64,000 nt of DNA from 1-14-0-10-37-14 sp037130845 (lineage in GTDB: Bacteria > Patescibacteriota > Patescibacteriia > Patescibacteriales > Patescibacteriaceae), in contig JBAXSE010000005.1 in assembly GCA_037130845.1 (NCBI GenBank), forward strand, positions 1-64,000, read 5' to 3'. The translations under genes and the position numbers were made by a program. Within the stretch, counting starts at the first letter, position 1. Every line of letters starts with the position of its first letter. Of this stretch, positions 33,886 to 42,034 are shown piece by piece. The notes below the pieces were generated by a model. The model searched no databases, was not told where the DNA came from, and worked only from the letters and a program-made list of their open reading frames with translations.

Positions 33886-34098
33886 ATGAAGAAATTCGAA
33901 ATAATAAATAATCTTGAAAAAATAAATAACAAAGGTAGATTTGACGAACTTTTGAGTTTTATAGGATCTTTATTCGGTGGATATTGGTTCTGGAACATGA
34001 CTTTGATTAATAAATTAAAATTTCTATTTTACGTCCTCGTTGGCGTTTTGGCAGGTATAGCATTTTTTACTTTATTAGTTAGAATGTTTATTAAATAA
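33886..34098 (+). CDS. Small AT-rich membrane protein between facing hairpin repeats
   Basis: A 70-residue protein, no family recognised. The N-terminal half is charged (KKFEIINNLEKINNKGRFDE); the C-terminal half holds one long or two short membrane helices (FLFYVLVGVLAGIAFFTLLV). It is strongly AT-rich compared with the glycosyltransferases on each side. No strong ribosome binding site is seen. With repeats G and H it forms the second cargo-carrying pair of this family. Confidence 0.6.
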   Translation: MKKFEIINNLEKINNKGRFDELLSFIGSLFGGYWFWNMTLINKLKFLFYVLVGVLAGIAFFTLLVRMFIK

Positions 34099-34179
34099 GT
34101 TTTTTACATCACTATGAGATCTTTATGAATATAGAGATGTGTATTTATAAAAATTTTTTAAAATAAGACGAATATTCAT

Positions 34180-34262
34180 GGTGTGTGAGCGCACATATAC
34201 GATTTAATTTAATTAGACGTTTTATACTTACTTAGGAGATCTCCGTGTTCACGGAGATAAAT
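34180..34262 (+). repeat. Hairpin repeat family, direct copy H
   Basis: Ends TTAGGAGATCTCC GTGTTCACGGAGAT AAATAC (hairpin 34239-34258). Its GGAGAT is the ribosome binding site of the glycosyltransferase at 34268. The upstream part is more divergent than in A, C and D. Confidence 0.75.
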
Positions 34263-34267
34263 ACTTG

Positions 34268-35428
34268 ATGAAAATATTCTTCATCCACAATCTATACTTC
34301 CCCCAAGAGCGGGGTGGCGCCGAAAAATATGTGCGGCGTCTGGCGTCTGAAGCAACAGCAGCCGGACATCAGGCGCTTATTATCACCACTGCCGAGGCAG
34401 ACCGGCAATGGGAGGTTGATGGCCTGCCGGTTTTCGGTTTGGCTAGCGATTTTGCGGCGATTGGCGATCGGCCGATGCTGAGGCGTTATGTTTGGCAGTT
34501 GGCAAATCTGAGAGGCAAGCGACGAGCGGAAAAATTGCAACAGATTTTGGCGCGTGAGCAGCCTGATTTGGTTGTAACTTGCAATATGATTGGTCTGGGT
34601 ATGGCTTGCTTAGAGATTGCGGCCAAGTATCGTCATGTCCATATCTTACATGATGTGCAATTGCTATACCCTAGCGGGCTGGTGCAGTTTGGTTTAGAGC
34701 GCCGAGTGGATGCTTGGATTTTTAAAATATATCGCGCTTGGTTGCGTCCTAGTTTAGCTAAGGTAAAAAAAGTTGTTTCGCCGTCATTGTGGTTGTTGGA
34801 TTGGCATCGTCAGCGCGGTCTATTTGCCAAGGCGGAGTGTAAGGTCTTAGCCAATCCACAGCCGAATCTAAAGGCTGGCGTGCGACCTGCGATAAGGGCA
34901 GATAGACCATTTCGCTTGTTATTCGTAGGACAATTAGAAAAACACAAAGGTCTAAAGGTTCTAGTTGAGGCATATCGCTTGCTGGATAAACAAAAGTTCA
35001 CGCTAACTATTGCCGGAGATGGATCTTTGGCTAAATGGCTATCGGAACAGACCTTTGAGGGCTTGACTGTTTTGGGCCGGCAGACTTCCGAAGAAGTCAG
35101 CAATCTGATGTCTAGATCTGATTGTTTGATTGTGCCTAGTTTGGTTTGGGAAAACGCGCCTTTGGTATTAAGCGAGGCATTAGCTTGCGGCTTGCCAGCT
35201 ATTGGCAGTGATTTTGGCGGCATCGCCGAGATGATTGATGATGACGAGCTACGATTCATGCCAGGGGATGCAATCAGTCTAGCGGATAAAATAAAACGGC
35301 TTGCCCGCCAGACGGAGTCGTCGAGGCAGGCCAGCCGTTCTAATCTTGCGTCTGAACCGAAAGCTATTTGGGGAGCCACGGATTATTTAAAGGCGCTATT
35401 GGCGTTTGCATTTGATGTTGATAAATAA
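34268..35428 (+). CDS. GT4-family glycosyltransferase
   Basis: A 386-residue GT-B enzyme from the ATG at 34268; a TTG one codon upstream is ignored. It starts MKIFFIHNLYFPQERGGAEK, carries RLLFVGQLEKHKGLK near 217 in the donor domain, and ENAPLVLSEALACGLPAIGS near 297. No membrane segment. The ribosome binding site is in hairpin copy H. Its last 65 bp overlap the convergent gene ending at 35364. Confidence 0.9.
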   Translation: MKIFFIHNLYFPQERGGAEKYVRRLASEATAAGHQALIITTAEADRQWEVDGLPVFGLASDFAAIGDRPMLRRYVWQLANLRGKRRAEKLQQILAREQPDLVVTCNMIGLGMACLEIAAKYRHVHILHDVQLLYPSGLVQFGLERRVDAWIFKIYRAWLRPSLAKVKKVVSPSLWLLDWHRQRGLFAKAECKVLANPQPNLKAGVRPAIRADRPFRLLFVGQLEKHKGLKVLVEAYRLLDKQKFTLTIAGDGSLAKWLSEQTFEGLTVLGRQTSEEVSNLMSRSDCLIVPSLVWENAPLVLSEALACGLPAIGSDFGGIAEMIDDDELRFMPGDAISLADKIKRLARQTESSRQASRSNLASEPKAIWGATDYLKALLAFAFDVDK

Positions 35429-37313
35429 AGATAACGCTGCCGTCTCGCTGCTCAACGCGATCGGCGTCCACGCGGGCTAAACGGCCAATTTTGTCCGAAC
35501 CCCACCAATAATTATTGACTACATAATAGACGCGGTTGACGCCCGCTAGCTCCATCGCCCGTTCGGCAATCGCCCGTTCGGGTTTTTTGTTCATCGCCAA
35601 GAAAAATTGGTAGAGCGGGCCGCCGGTTGGTATCGGATAATAGAACAAATCATTTTGGTAATATTTGGCAAAGCCGAATTGTTTGAGCGAGGCTGCGCTA
35701 ACTTGCTGGTTGGCTAATACGATATAGTCGGTGTTTCGGGCATCTTGGTTGATCCAGTTAACTGTATCGATATCTTGCTGGCTGACCGAAAATCCGCGGC
35801 TATTCTGCCAGTTGTCTTGGCGCGGATAAGCCAGATATAGGTTGCAACCGATAAGCGCTAGGGCCAGCAAGCCCCAACCCAGCTTGAGCCAGTCGGTGTT
35901 TTTAAGCAGCTGCCAGCGTTTGGCAAATTCATAGAAAAGGATAATGGCGAGCGGCGCTGCAGTAATGCCGGCCATGGTCAAGAGGCGGGCAGCATAATTG
36001 CCGCGTTCGTAATCGATTAAATAGCCGAAGCTGAGAGCATTAGTAAAGATATAGGCAAGCAGCAAGGCGGCGGCTTGGCTGGCTAGGATTAAATAAGCCG
36101 GCCAATCGACGCGGCGTCCTTTGGAAGCCAGAAAGAATAGACCGGCTAAGGCAAGCAACCCGAGCAGCCAGCCGTTGTTAAAGCCTGCCAGATAGACAAA
36201 GTTGAGCAGCCAGTTTTCTTGGTTGGGCAAGATGGGATAGCTGATAGAAAAGCTGGAGCTGAGATTGGCCATAAATTGGATCCAACTAAAATGATCGCGT
36301 TCTAGCCAGTAAAAGGCCAGGGGGATTATAGTGGCGGTGGAGGCAAAGATGGCGGCATAAAAAGGTTCGCTGTTTTTGAGTTTAGTCTGGCGCAGCCAAA
36401 AGGCTACAACGGTTAATAGTGCAGGAAGGCCGGCAATCGGTTGAACAACCAAAGCGGCCAAGGCGGCTAGAAAGGCCAAAAACCATTCATCTTTTTTGGC
36501 AGCAGTCATAGCAAGGAGTAAGGAGACGGCAGCTAAGACAAAGGCTAGATTTTGGGGCGTAGTTATGGTTAAGGCGGAAAAACCTAAAGCCAAGACAGTT
36601 AAGGAGATAAGCCTGAATGATCGGACATCGGCAAACATCTTGCCGGCGGCATTCTCTAGGGCTGATGGTAAGAGCCAAGCGGCGGTTAGAGGCACCAGCA
36701 GAGCGTCGGCAAGGGCAATGGGAATAAAAAATAATTTGTTTGCCAGCACTTCCAAGGCGTATTGGCCCGCGTAGTAGAGAGTCTTGGGTGAGACGAAGCC
36801 GTGTTCGGCGATATAGCGGGCGGCAGCTTGGTGGATAAAGGGGTCAAAGCCTTGGCCCAAGCGGTAGACGATGATAGCGACGGAAAAAGAAAAAAGGTAA
36901 TGCAGCTTGACTTGGGTCCGCCAAGCCCAGCTGCCACGCCAAGCGGCGCGCGCTACCAAAGCGGTGGCCGCCAGGTAAAGAGGGAAAAAATAGCCGGAAA
37001 CTTGTTGCCAAGGCGAGATGATGCTGGCGCTGGTCTGCCCGCGATATAATAACCATAATCCGCCAGTCCAGAGGATTAGTAAGAGCAAAAGATATTGGCG
37101 TTCGGCTTTGGGCGGCCAACTGAATTTTGGTTTTTCGGGGTGCCAATCGAATTTGACGGCAAAAAGCCAAATAAGGCCCAAGATTAGGGCTAGGCTGATT
37201 AAGATGCCACCCCAATTTAGCCGATAGGCCAGGTAAACAGCCCCGCCGATGATAATCGTCAGATAAAAGAGGCTTTGGCCCAGTTTTTGGTTGTTAGTTT
37301 CTTCCGTATTCAT
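35364..37313 (-). CDS. Polytopic membrane protein, GT-C glycosyltransferase-like
   Basis: A 649-residue protein with about twelve hydrophobic helices and an extracytoplasmic C-terminal domain (residues about 500-649). The layout matches GT-C or PMT-like enzymes that transfer sugars from polyprenyl carriers outside the membrane. No short signature fixes a family. A first-loop acidic motif cannot be assigned with confidence; GQGFDPFIHQAAARYI near 153 is a candidate. It lies in the glycan locus, convergent with and overlapping a GT4 gene by 65 bp. Substrate is unknown. Confidence 0.75.
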   Translation of the reverse strand: MNTEETNNQKLGQSLFYLTIIIGGAVYLAYRLNWGGILISLALILGLIWLFAVKFDWHPEKPKFSWPPKAERQYLLLLLILWTGGLWLLYRGQTSASIISPWQQVSGYFFPLYLAATALVARAAWRGSWAWRTQVKLHYLFSFSVAIIVYRLGQGFDPFIHQAAARYIAEHGFVSPKTLYYAGQYALEVLANKLFFIPIALADALLVPLTAAWLLPSALENAAGKMFADVRSFRLISLTVLALGFSALTITTPQNLAFVLAAVSLLLAMTAAKKDEWFLAFLAALAALVVQPIAGLPALLTVVAFWLRQTKLKNSEPFYAAIFASTATIIPLAFYWLERDHFSWIQFMANLSSSFSISYPILPNQENWLLNFVYLAGFNNGWLLGLLALAGLFFLASKGRRVDWPAYLILASQAAALLLAYIFTNALSFGYLIDYERGNYAARLLTMAGITAAPLAIILFYEFAKRWQLLKNTDWLKLGWGLLALALIGCNLYLAYPRQDNWQNSRGFSVSQQDIDTVNWINQDARNTDYIVLANQQVSAASLKQFGFAKYYQNDLFYYPIPTGGPLYQFFLAMNKKPERAIAERAMELAGVNRVYYVVNNYWWGSDKIGRLARVDADRVEQRDGSVIFIYQHQMQTPIAPLNNPWLPK

Positions 37314-37379
37314 AATTTGGACATTATAGCTATTTTAAGCCAAATGTAAAGAATAGGCCTAATCTATTGAGTGGGACTT

Positions 37380-37408
37380 TTGCTAGGCGCGGCTAGCCGT
37401 GGTATAAT
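37380..37408 (+). promoter_or_regulatory. Promoter of the 904-residue envelope protein
   Basis: TTGCTA, a 17-bp spacer and TATAAT. The in-frame ATG at 37409 would precede the transcript start, which supports ATG 37448. Confidence 0.7.
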
Positions 37409-37447
37409 ATGATAAGTTCGTCCAACTATAATATAAATATTAAAACA

Positions 37448-40162
37448 ATGAGATCTATCAAATTTTTAGTGATAAGCCTGGCCACCGCAGGTTTGTTTTT
37501 GTTTGGTTCAGCGGCAAGAGCAGCCGACGATACTATCATAGCGGTTTATGATCAGACAAAGCAGTTTACTTTGTATACGATCAGCGAGACGTCCAAGGTA
37601 ATTGTCTTGCCGACGCCGACTAAGCCGGTGTATGGCGAAGTTAAATCGCCCGATGCCGATACTGTAAATGTTATGAGCGGCAAAGACGTCAAGATTTTAA
37701 CCAGCCTAGAATTCAAGGCTTGGTTGAGTGCCAATAACCGCAGCGCCGTCGATTTTAATATCAAAGATGTTGATTCTTTGTATAATCAGAATTGGTACTT
37801 TACTGTTATTACAGATAAAAGCGCAATCAACGGAGCCAATGCATTTTTACAGAAAGCGCAGGCGATTGACGCCAGTATTTCTAAGGATAATATCGTAGTG
37901 AAGCTGAGCGATGTTTTGGTTAACCTGTATTTGACCAAGGACTACGACACCTATCAGAAATGGCGCGGGTTTTTTCAAGAATTATTAAGCGCTCCGTTAA
38001 TCGCAAATGATTTGTATACCAGCGCTAGATTAAAAACAGTTTTAGCCGGGACCGCGTTGCCCGTGTCGCAAACAGATTTTTTAGCGGCGTTACAGGGCAC
38101 GGCTAAGCAATTCCAGATTCCTGCTGCTACCACCGAACAGAATCTGGCCGATGCCAAGGCGGAAATACAGGTTTATTTGACTCTGGCTATTTTTAATGAG
38201 GACCAAGCTAATCAGCTGGGCAGGTTTATTGCTTCGGGCGTGACAGGCTACAGCTCCGAGCTTAGCTTGAATGATTTGAATAAGATGTTCGTCGATCAGA
38301 TTTATCAAGCGGCTGAAGCAGATAATTTTGTCGCTTTCAGAAAGCTGTATCTGCCGATGACGGCTGTAGCGAGAAGTTTTAGCCCAAAATATTGGGGTGA
38401 CAATGACTTTAAAAACGCTTTTACTGATGCTAAAGACCAGGCCAATGGCCAAACTCTGGAGCAATTCGAACAGGACCTGATGTCGTCTATGAGCATCGAG
38501 TCGATGGCACAGGCTATTTTGGATAGTTATAATCTTATTATCCGGAACTCATCAAATTATTTATTTTTCCGTTTGGATTTTATTACCGACAAGCCGGTCT
38601 ATAATTATAACGGCGATGCGGATTTTATGATTGACGCTAAAAATTATTATCAAGGCGAAGACAAGCTGATAGGAGAATATAAAAGTACCTTTGATTATGC
38701 CGAAGGGTTTAAGCTTATGAATCCTGACTTGAAAGACATAATCACCGGCTATGTATGGTCAGGCTTTTCCGGTAGCCCGTTTTTTAAATCGCCGTATTTA
38801 TTTATTCCGCTTGATACAAAAACTGTTTCCGATTTATCCGCCAAAGAGAGAGACGGACGTCGCGTTAGTAATGTCAAGCAAATTATGATTGCTTTAGAAA
38901 TGTATTACAATGATGCCGGGAGATATCCGGAGAGTATTAAGACAAGCGGCCCTATAGCATATAATGGCGTTACTTTTATAGCAAAGGTGCCGGCTAATCC
39001 TACTCCGGGCGGTAAGGAATATACGTATCAAGTCTGCGGTAATGGCGAGACTTATCGCCTGGCTTATGCTACAGAAGGAGAGACCGGCAATTTAAAAGCG
39101 GGGACGCATATCGGCACTCCTGCCAGTATAGACGACCATAAATTGGCAGAATGTAAAACCAAAAATTATTTGCCCGAAAAACCAAAAACCGCCTCATGCG
39201 TGGATAGCGATGGCGGGAAAAATATTTATGTGAAAGGTTCAGCTCTCGTGCCTCTGGCCAACGGCGGATCGGACGAAATTTTCGATGTCTGTTACGGTCA
39301 GCAAGTATTAGAAAACTATTGCGACGGGTCGACAGCTAAGAGCGAAAAAATTGCTTGCCCAAGCGGCTGTAATGACGGCGCTTGCATTAAAACTTGTGAT
39401 GATACTGATGGCGGCAGAAATTATTTTAAAGCTGGGGCCGTCGGTCTTTTGGTTAATGGTAGCGCTACGACATATTGGGACTATTGCGATGGCCAGAGTA
39501 TAGTAGAAAATTATTGTTCGGGATCAGAGGCTAAAAAAGAAACAGTAAAGTGTGTAAATGGCTGCCGTGATAGTGTTTGCTTGCCGGCAGCAGCGCCAAA
39601 AAGTTTTTCTGAAAAAAATGCCGGCAAGATATTTTTGCAGGTCGAGAGCAAAGGCGAGGCTTGGTATATCAATCCCAAGGATCTCAAACGTTATTATCTC
39701 AAGGATGGCGAAGCGGCCTATCAGGCCTTGCGCCAATTAAGCGTCGGCATCAGCAATGCTAATCTGGCCAGGATTCCGGTCGGCTTGGATAGCCGCTTTG
39801 CGGGCGCCGATGACGACGCTGACGGTGTGGATAACCAGACCGAAGCGGCCTTGGGCACCGATCCGCAAAAAGCGGATAGCGACGGCGACGGCTATAGCGA
39901 TAGCCAAGAATTGAAAAATAATTTCAATCCGATCGGCGCTGGCAGTATGCCAGTCGATAACATCTTCGCTTCCAAAATGGAAGGCAAGATACTGTTGCAA
40001 GTCGAGAGCAAGGGAGAAGCTTGGTATGTGTATCAAGGAAAACGTTATTATTTGGCTGATGGCGCGGCAGCATATAAAATCATGCGTTACTTATCAACCG
40101 GTGTTACGAATCTGAATTTGGAAAAAGTGCCGGCGGCAGAGTTGGCCGCTCCGGCGCAATAA
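37448..40162 (+). CDS. Mosaic secreted envelope protein: pseudopilin-like, Cys-rich, calcium and LQVxxKGxAWY modules
   Basis: A 904-residue exported protein with a signal peptide (FLVISLATAGLFLFGSAARA). Residues about 30-460 are unrecognised and helical. Residues 465-560 resemble the globular part of a type II pseudopilin (RRVSNVKQIMIALEMYYNDAG), without the N-terminal pilin helix. Two Cys-rich repeats (about 583-715) share DSDGGKN, DxCxGQ, VENYC and GCxDxxC. Two modules LQVESKGEAWY (about 727-785 and 845-900) flank calcium loops DDDADGVDN and DSDGDGYSD. The same modules occur in the protein at 58695. A cell-surface structural or anchoring role is inferred. Confidence 0.85.
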   Translation: MRSIKFLVISLATAGLFLFGSAARAADDTIIAVYDQTKQFTLYTISETSKVIVLPTPTKPVYGEVKSPDADTVNVMSGKDVKILTSLEFKAWLSANNRSAVDFNIKDVDSLYNQNWYFTVITDKSAINGANAFLQKAQAIDASISKDNIVVKLSDVLVNLYLTKDYDTYQKWRGFFQELLSAPLIANDLYTSARLKTVLAGTALPVSQTDFLAALQGTAKQFQIPAATTEQNLADAKAEIQVYLTLAIFNEDQANQLGRFIASGVTGYSSELSLNDLNKMFVDQIYQAAEADNFVAFRKLYLPMTAVARSFSPKYWGDNDFKNAFTDAKDQANGQTLEQFEQDLMSSMSIESMAQAILDSYNLIIRNSSNYLFFRLDFITDKPVYNYNGDADFMIDAKNYYQGEDKLIGEYKSTFDYAEGFKLMNPDLKDIITGYVWSGFSGSPFFKSPYLFIPLDTKTVSDLSAKERDGRRVSNVKQIMIALEMYYNDAGRYPESIKTSGPIAYNGVTFIAKVPANPTPGGKEYTYQVCGNGETYRLAYATEGETGNLKAGTHIGTPASIDDHKLAECKTKNYLPEKPKTASCVDSDGGKNIYVKGSALVPLANGGSDEIFDVCYGQQVLENYCDGSTAKSEKIACPSGCNDGACIKTCDDTDGGRNYFKAGAVGLLVNGSATTYWDYCDGQSIVENYCSGSEAKKETVKCVNGCRDSVCLPAAAPKSFSEKNAGKIFLQVESKGEAWYINPKDLKRYYLKDGEAAYQALRQLSVGISNANLARIPVGLDSRFAGADDDADGVDNQTEAALGTDPQKADSDGDGYSDSQELKNNFNPIGAGSMPVDNIFASKMEGKILLQVESKGEAWYVYQGKRYYLADGAAAYKIMRYLSTGVTNLNLEKVPAAELAAPAQ

Positions 40163-40207
40163 AAATTATTAAAAAGTACAACAGCAAAAATAATTATCGG
40201 CAAAACA

Positions 40208-40236
40208 TTTTCATACTTTTTAATTTGTGCTATAAT
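40208..40236 (+). promoter_or_regulatory. Promoter of the H1-like gene
   Basis: TTTTCA, a 17-bp spacer and TATAAT. Confidence 0.6.
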
Positions 40237-40244
40237 GCAGATAG

Positions 40245-40264
40245 TGAATGAATTAATTCATTCA
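40245..40264. promoter_or_regulatory. Perfect 20-bp palindrome in the H1-like leader
   Basis: TGAATGAATTAATTCATTCA lies just after the transcript start and 17 bp before the ATG. It suits a dimeric repressor site or an RNA hairpin. Confidence 0.55.
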
Positions 40265-40280
40265 AAATAATAAATAATCT

Positions 40281-40481
40281 ATGCCTATCAAAAAGGGAGG
40301 TAAGAGACCCGCTGCCAAAAAAGCGGCTCCGAAAAAAGCGGCAAAAAAGGTTGCCGTCAAGAAAGTAGTGAAGAAAGCAGCCCCTAAGAAAGCTGTGAAG
40401 AAAGCAGCTCCTAAGAAAGCTGTAAAGAAAGCGGCTCCTAAGAAGAAGGTCGCTCACAAGAAAACTGCCAAGAAGAAATAA
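40281..40481 (+). CDS. Lys/Ala-rich histone H1-like protein
   Basis: A 66-residue, extremely basic protein made of KKAAPKKA-type repeats, like the C-terminal tail of histone H1 and bacterial H1-like proteins that bind DNA non-specifically. The DNA carries about three tandem 27-bp units (40369-40449) reading GTGAAGAAAGCAGCTCCTAA with AGAAAGC, so length may vary between strains. Own promoter and a strong terminator. A role in nucleoid compaction is inferred from composition alone. Confidence 0.85.
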   Translation: MPIKKGGKRPAAKKAAPKKAAKKVAVKKVVKKAAPKKAVKKAAPKKAVKKAAPKKKVAHKKTAKKK

Positions 40482-40482
40482 G

Positions 40483-40515
40483 AAAAACCTCCGGCGTTAA
40501 GTCGGAGGTTTTTTT
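40483..40515 (+). terminator. Terminator after the H1-like gene
   Basis: AAAAACCTCCG and CGGAGGTTTTT stem followed by more T. Confidence 0.9.
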
Positions 40516-40550
40516 ATTTTGCTTTTATTTTAGCAAATATTTTGCTTGCG

Positions 40551-40910
40551 TCAGCGAGGCAGGGCTAACTCGGTGGCAATTTTTTGCTCAAGGATGTTGA
40601 TGATGGCAGTGGCGCCAAGGCGGATTTCTTCCAGGAGATTTCCTGAGAAATGAATTTTCAAATTTATTTTACTGGACGATTTACGGATTTTTTTTTCAAC
40701 AATAATGATATTTAATTGTCTTAAATCATAAGCTGTTTCTAGCTCAATCGGTTGTTCTAGAATTTGTTTCAGAGCGTCGATATGTTCGCGCCGGGCTGTG
40801 GATATCTCTGATATTAAAAAACCGCGATTGCTGAGATTAAATGATTCATGCCTAATGATTAGACAGAGAGATCCGTCGTCGTAATGAAATTCATGGGTGA
40901 TGGTTTTCAA
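40551..40910 (-). CDS. Unknown 119-residue protein with TTG start
   Basis: Unrecognised soluble protein. The start is a TTG at 40910, placed by the ribosome binding site CGGAGGA 6 bp upstream. The sequence is mixed alpha/beta: FHYDDGSLCLIIRHESF near the N-terminus, ARREHIDALKQIL helix, then alternating strands and a final helix. It has no signal peptide or membrane segment. It is transcribed towards the H1-like gene, with that gene's terminator between them. Confidence 0.65.
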   Translation of the reverse strand: MKTITHEFHYDDGSLCLIIRHESFNLSNRGFLISEISTARREHIDALKQILEQPIELETAYDLRQLNIIIVEKKIRKSSSKINLKIHFSGNLLEEIRLGATAIINILEQKIATELALPR

Positions 40911-41075
40911 GTATCCTCCGAGTTTTATAATTAAAAGAACAAGAGTTGATTATTGCATATATTTTCATTCTTGTCAATGTGTTTTGAGCTTGGGGAAAAA
41001 TAAAAAACCAGCAATTGCGTATCAATCGTACGGGCTGACTAGGCAATTTGATCGATATGCGATATTATGTAAGCT

Positions 41076-41528
41076 ATGATGAAGCTTATTAAACGAATTA
41101 AAGTTTCGCTCAAGCGCTTGTTTTCTATCAAAGATACGCCGTCAAATTTAGCCGGCGGAGCCGCGGTCGGTTTATTTTTTGCTATTATGCCCGGAGAGGG
41201 GGTTTTTACTTCCTTGATTATAGCGACGCTGTTCAAATTAAATCGCATGACGACTCTGATATCAGTGGGCGCAACCAATACTTGGAGCACCTTGGCATTA
41301 GCTCCACTGGCAGCGATTATTGGAGCGAGAATCTTCCATCTGGATGCTGCCGGCATTATCAATGATTTTCAGGCGGTTTACGCCAGCCGCCAATGGCTAG
41401 ATATCAGCCGCCTGCTAATCTTTGAGCTGGCATGGCCGTTGTTGGTAGGATTTTTAGCGGTTAGCGCGGCATGCTCTCTTATGTGTTATTTGGTGGTTTA
41501 TACCTTAGCCAATAAAAGAAATAATTAA
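41076..41528 (+). CDS. DUF2062 membrane protein
   Basis: A 150-residue DUF2062 protein. A basic N-terminus (KLIKRIKVSLKRLFSIKDTP) leads into NLAGGAAVGLFFAIMPGEG, the family's glycine-rich motif, followed by three hydrophobic helices and the polar NRMTTLISVGATNTWSTLAL segment. The family is often found with glycan and lipid genes; its biochemical role is not established. A TATTAT box lies 7 bp before the ATG, so the transcript may be leaderless. The next gene follows after 12 bp. Confidence 0.85.
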   Translation: MMKLIKRIKVSLKRLFSIKDTPSNLAGGAAVGLFFAIMPGEGVFTSLIIATLFKLNRMTTLISVGATNTWSTLALAPLAAIIGARIFHLDAAGIINDFQAVYASRQWLDISRLLIFELAWPLLVGFLAVSAACSLMCYLVVYTLANKRNN

Positions 41529-41540
41529 TATTATGATTAT

Positions 41541-41891
41541 ATGACAAAAATTTTTGCTTTGTTTGCTTGTTCGACTTTTCTATTAGCCGGCTGCGGGGCT
41601 GTTCCGGCGGTTGTGCCCACTACTTCACCAAGCGCTGCTCCTGGTTCTGCAAGCAGCGGCAGCTACACTGCGGCTGATGTCGCGAAGCATGCCAGCGCTG
41701 CTGATTGCTGGCAGATTATCGATGCTAAGGTCTATAACGTAACGAGCTATATTGATTCTCATCCGGGCGGTCCGGCTATCATCAAGGGCTGCGGCGTAGA
41801 TGCTTCGTCTTTGTTCCATAGCGTGGGCAAGCATGCCAGCGCGGCAACTGCCGCTGCCATGGCTACCTACTATATCGGAACATTAAAGTAA
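41541..41891 (+). CDS. Cytochrome b5-like haem-binding lipoprotein
   Basis: A 116-residue predicted lipoprotein: signal peptide with lipobox LLAGC at 16-20, a Ser/Pro/Ala linker, then one cytochrome b5 fold (about 40-115). The haem ligands are visible: the first His in DSHPGGP and the second probably in FHSVGKHAS. It begins YTAADVAKHASAADCWQIID, as b5 domains do. An outward-facing haem protein in an apparent fermentative, respiration-poor lineage is notable. Likely co-transcribed with DUF2062. Confidence 0.88.
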   Translation: MTKIFALFACSTFLLAGCGAVPAVVPTTSPSAAPGSASSGSYTAADVAKHASAADCWQIIDAKVYNVTSYIDSHPGGPAIIKGCGVDASSLFHSVGKHASAATAAAMATYYIGTLK

Positions 41892-41902
41892 CTTCTTTTA
41901 GC

Positions 41903-41933
41903 AACAACAGCCTGGTTAACGGGCTGTTGTTTT
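41903..41933 (+). terminator. Terminator after the b5-like lipoprotein gene
   Basis: AACAACAGCC and GGCTGTTGTT stem followed by TTTGTTT. Confidence 0.85.
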
Positions 41934-41971
41934 GTTTAGCTCGCCTGGCCTTTGGGCATAAAGAATTATCC

Positions 41972-42000
41972 TTGCTTTTTTTATACAATTGTATTATGAT
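41972..42000 (+). promoter_or_regulatory. Promoter of the acyltransferase gene
   Basis: TTGCTT, a 17-bp spacer and TATGAT; the leader ends AAGGAGTAGAA, the same ribosome binding region as the 2227 gene. Confidence 0.6.
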
Positions 42001-42034
42001 ATCGCCAGTTCATTAATTAAATCAAGGAGTAGAA

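Noticed and set aside
35364..37313. Plus-strand open frames inside the GT-C-like gene (for example 36496-36774)
   Set aside because: Short, no family resemblance and opposite a continuous membrane protein with normal composition.
40369..40449. Tandem 27-bp repeats as a regulatory minisatellite or iteron origin
   Set aside because: They encode the KKAAPKKA repeats of an H1-like protein in frame, with promoter and terminator, so coding explains them.
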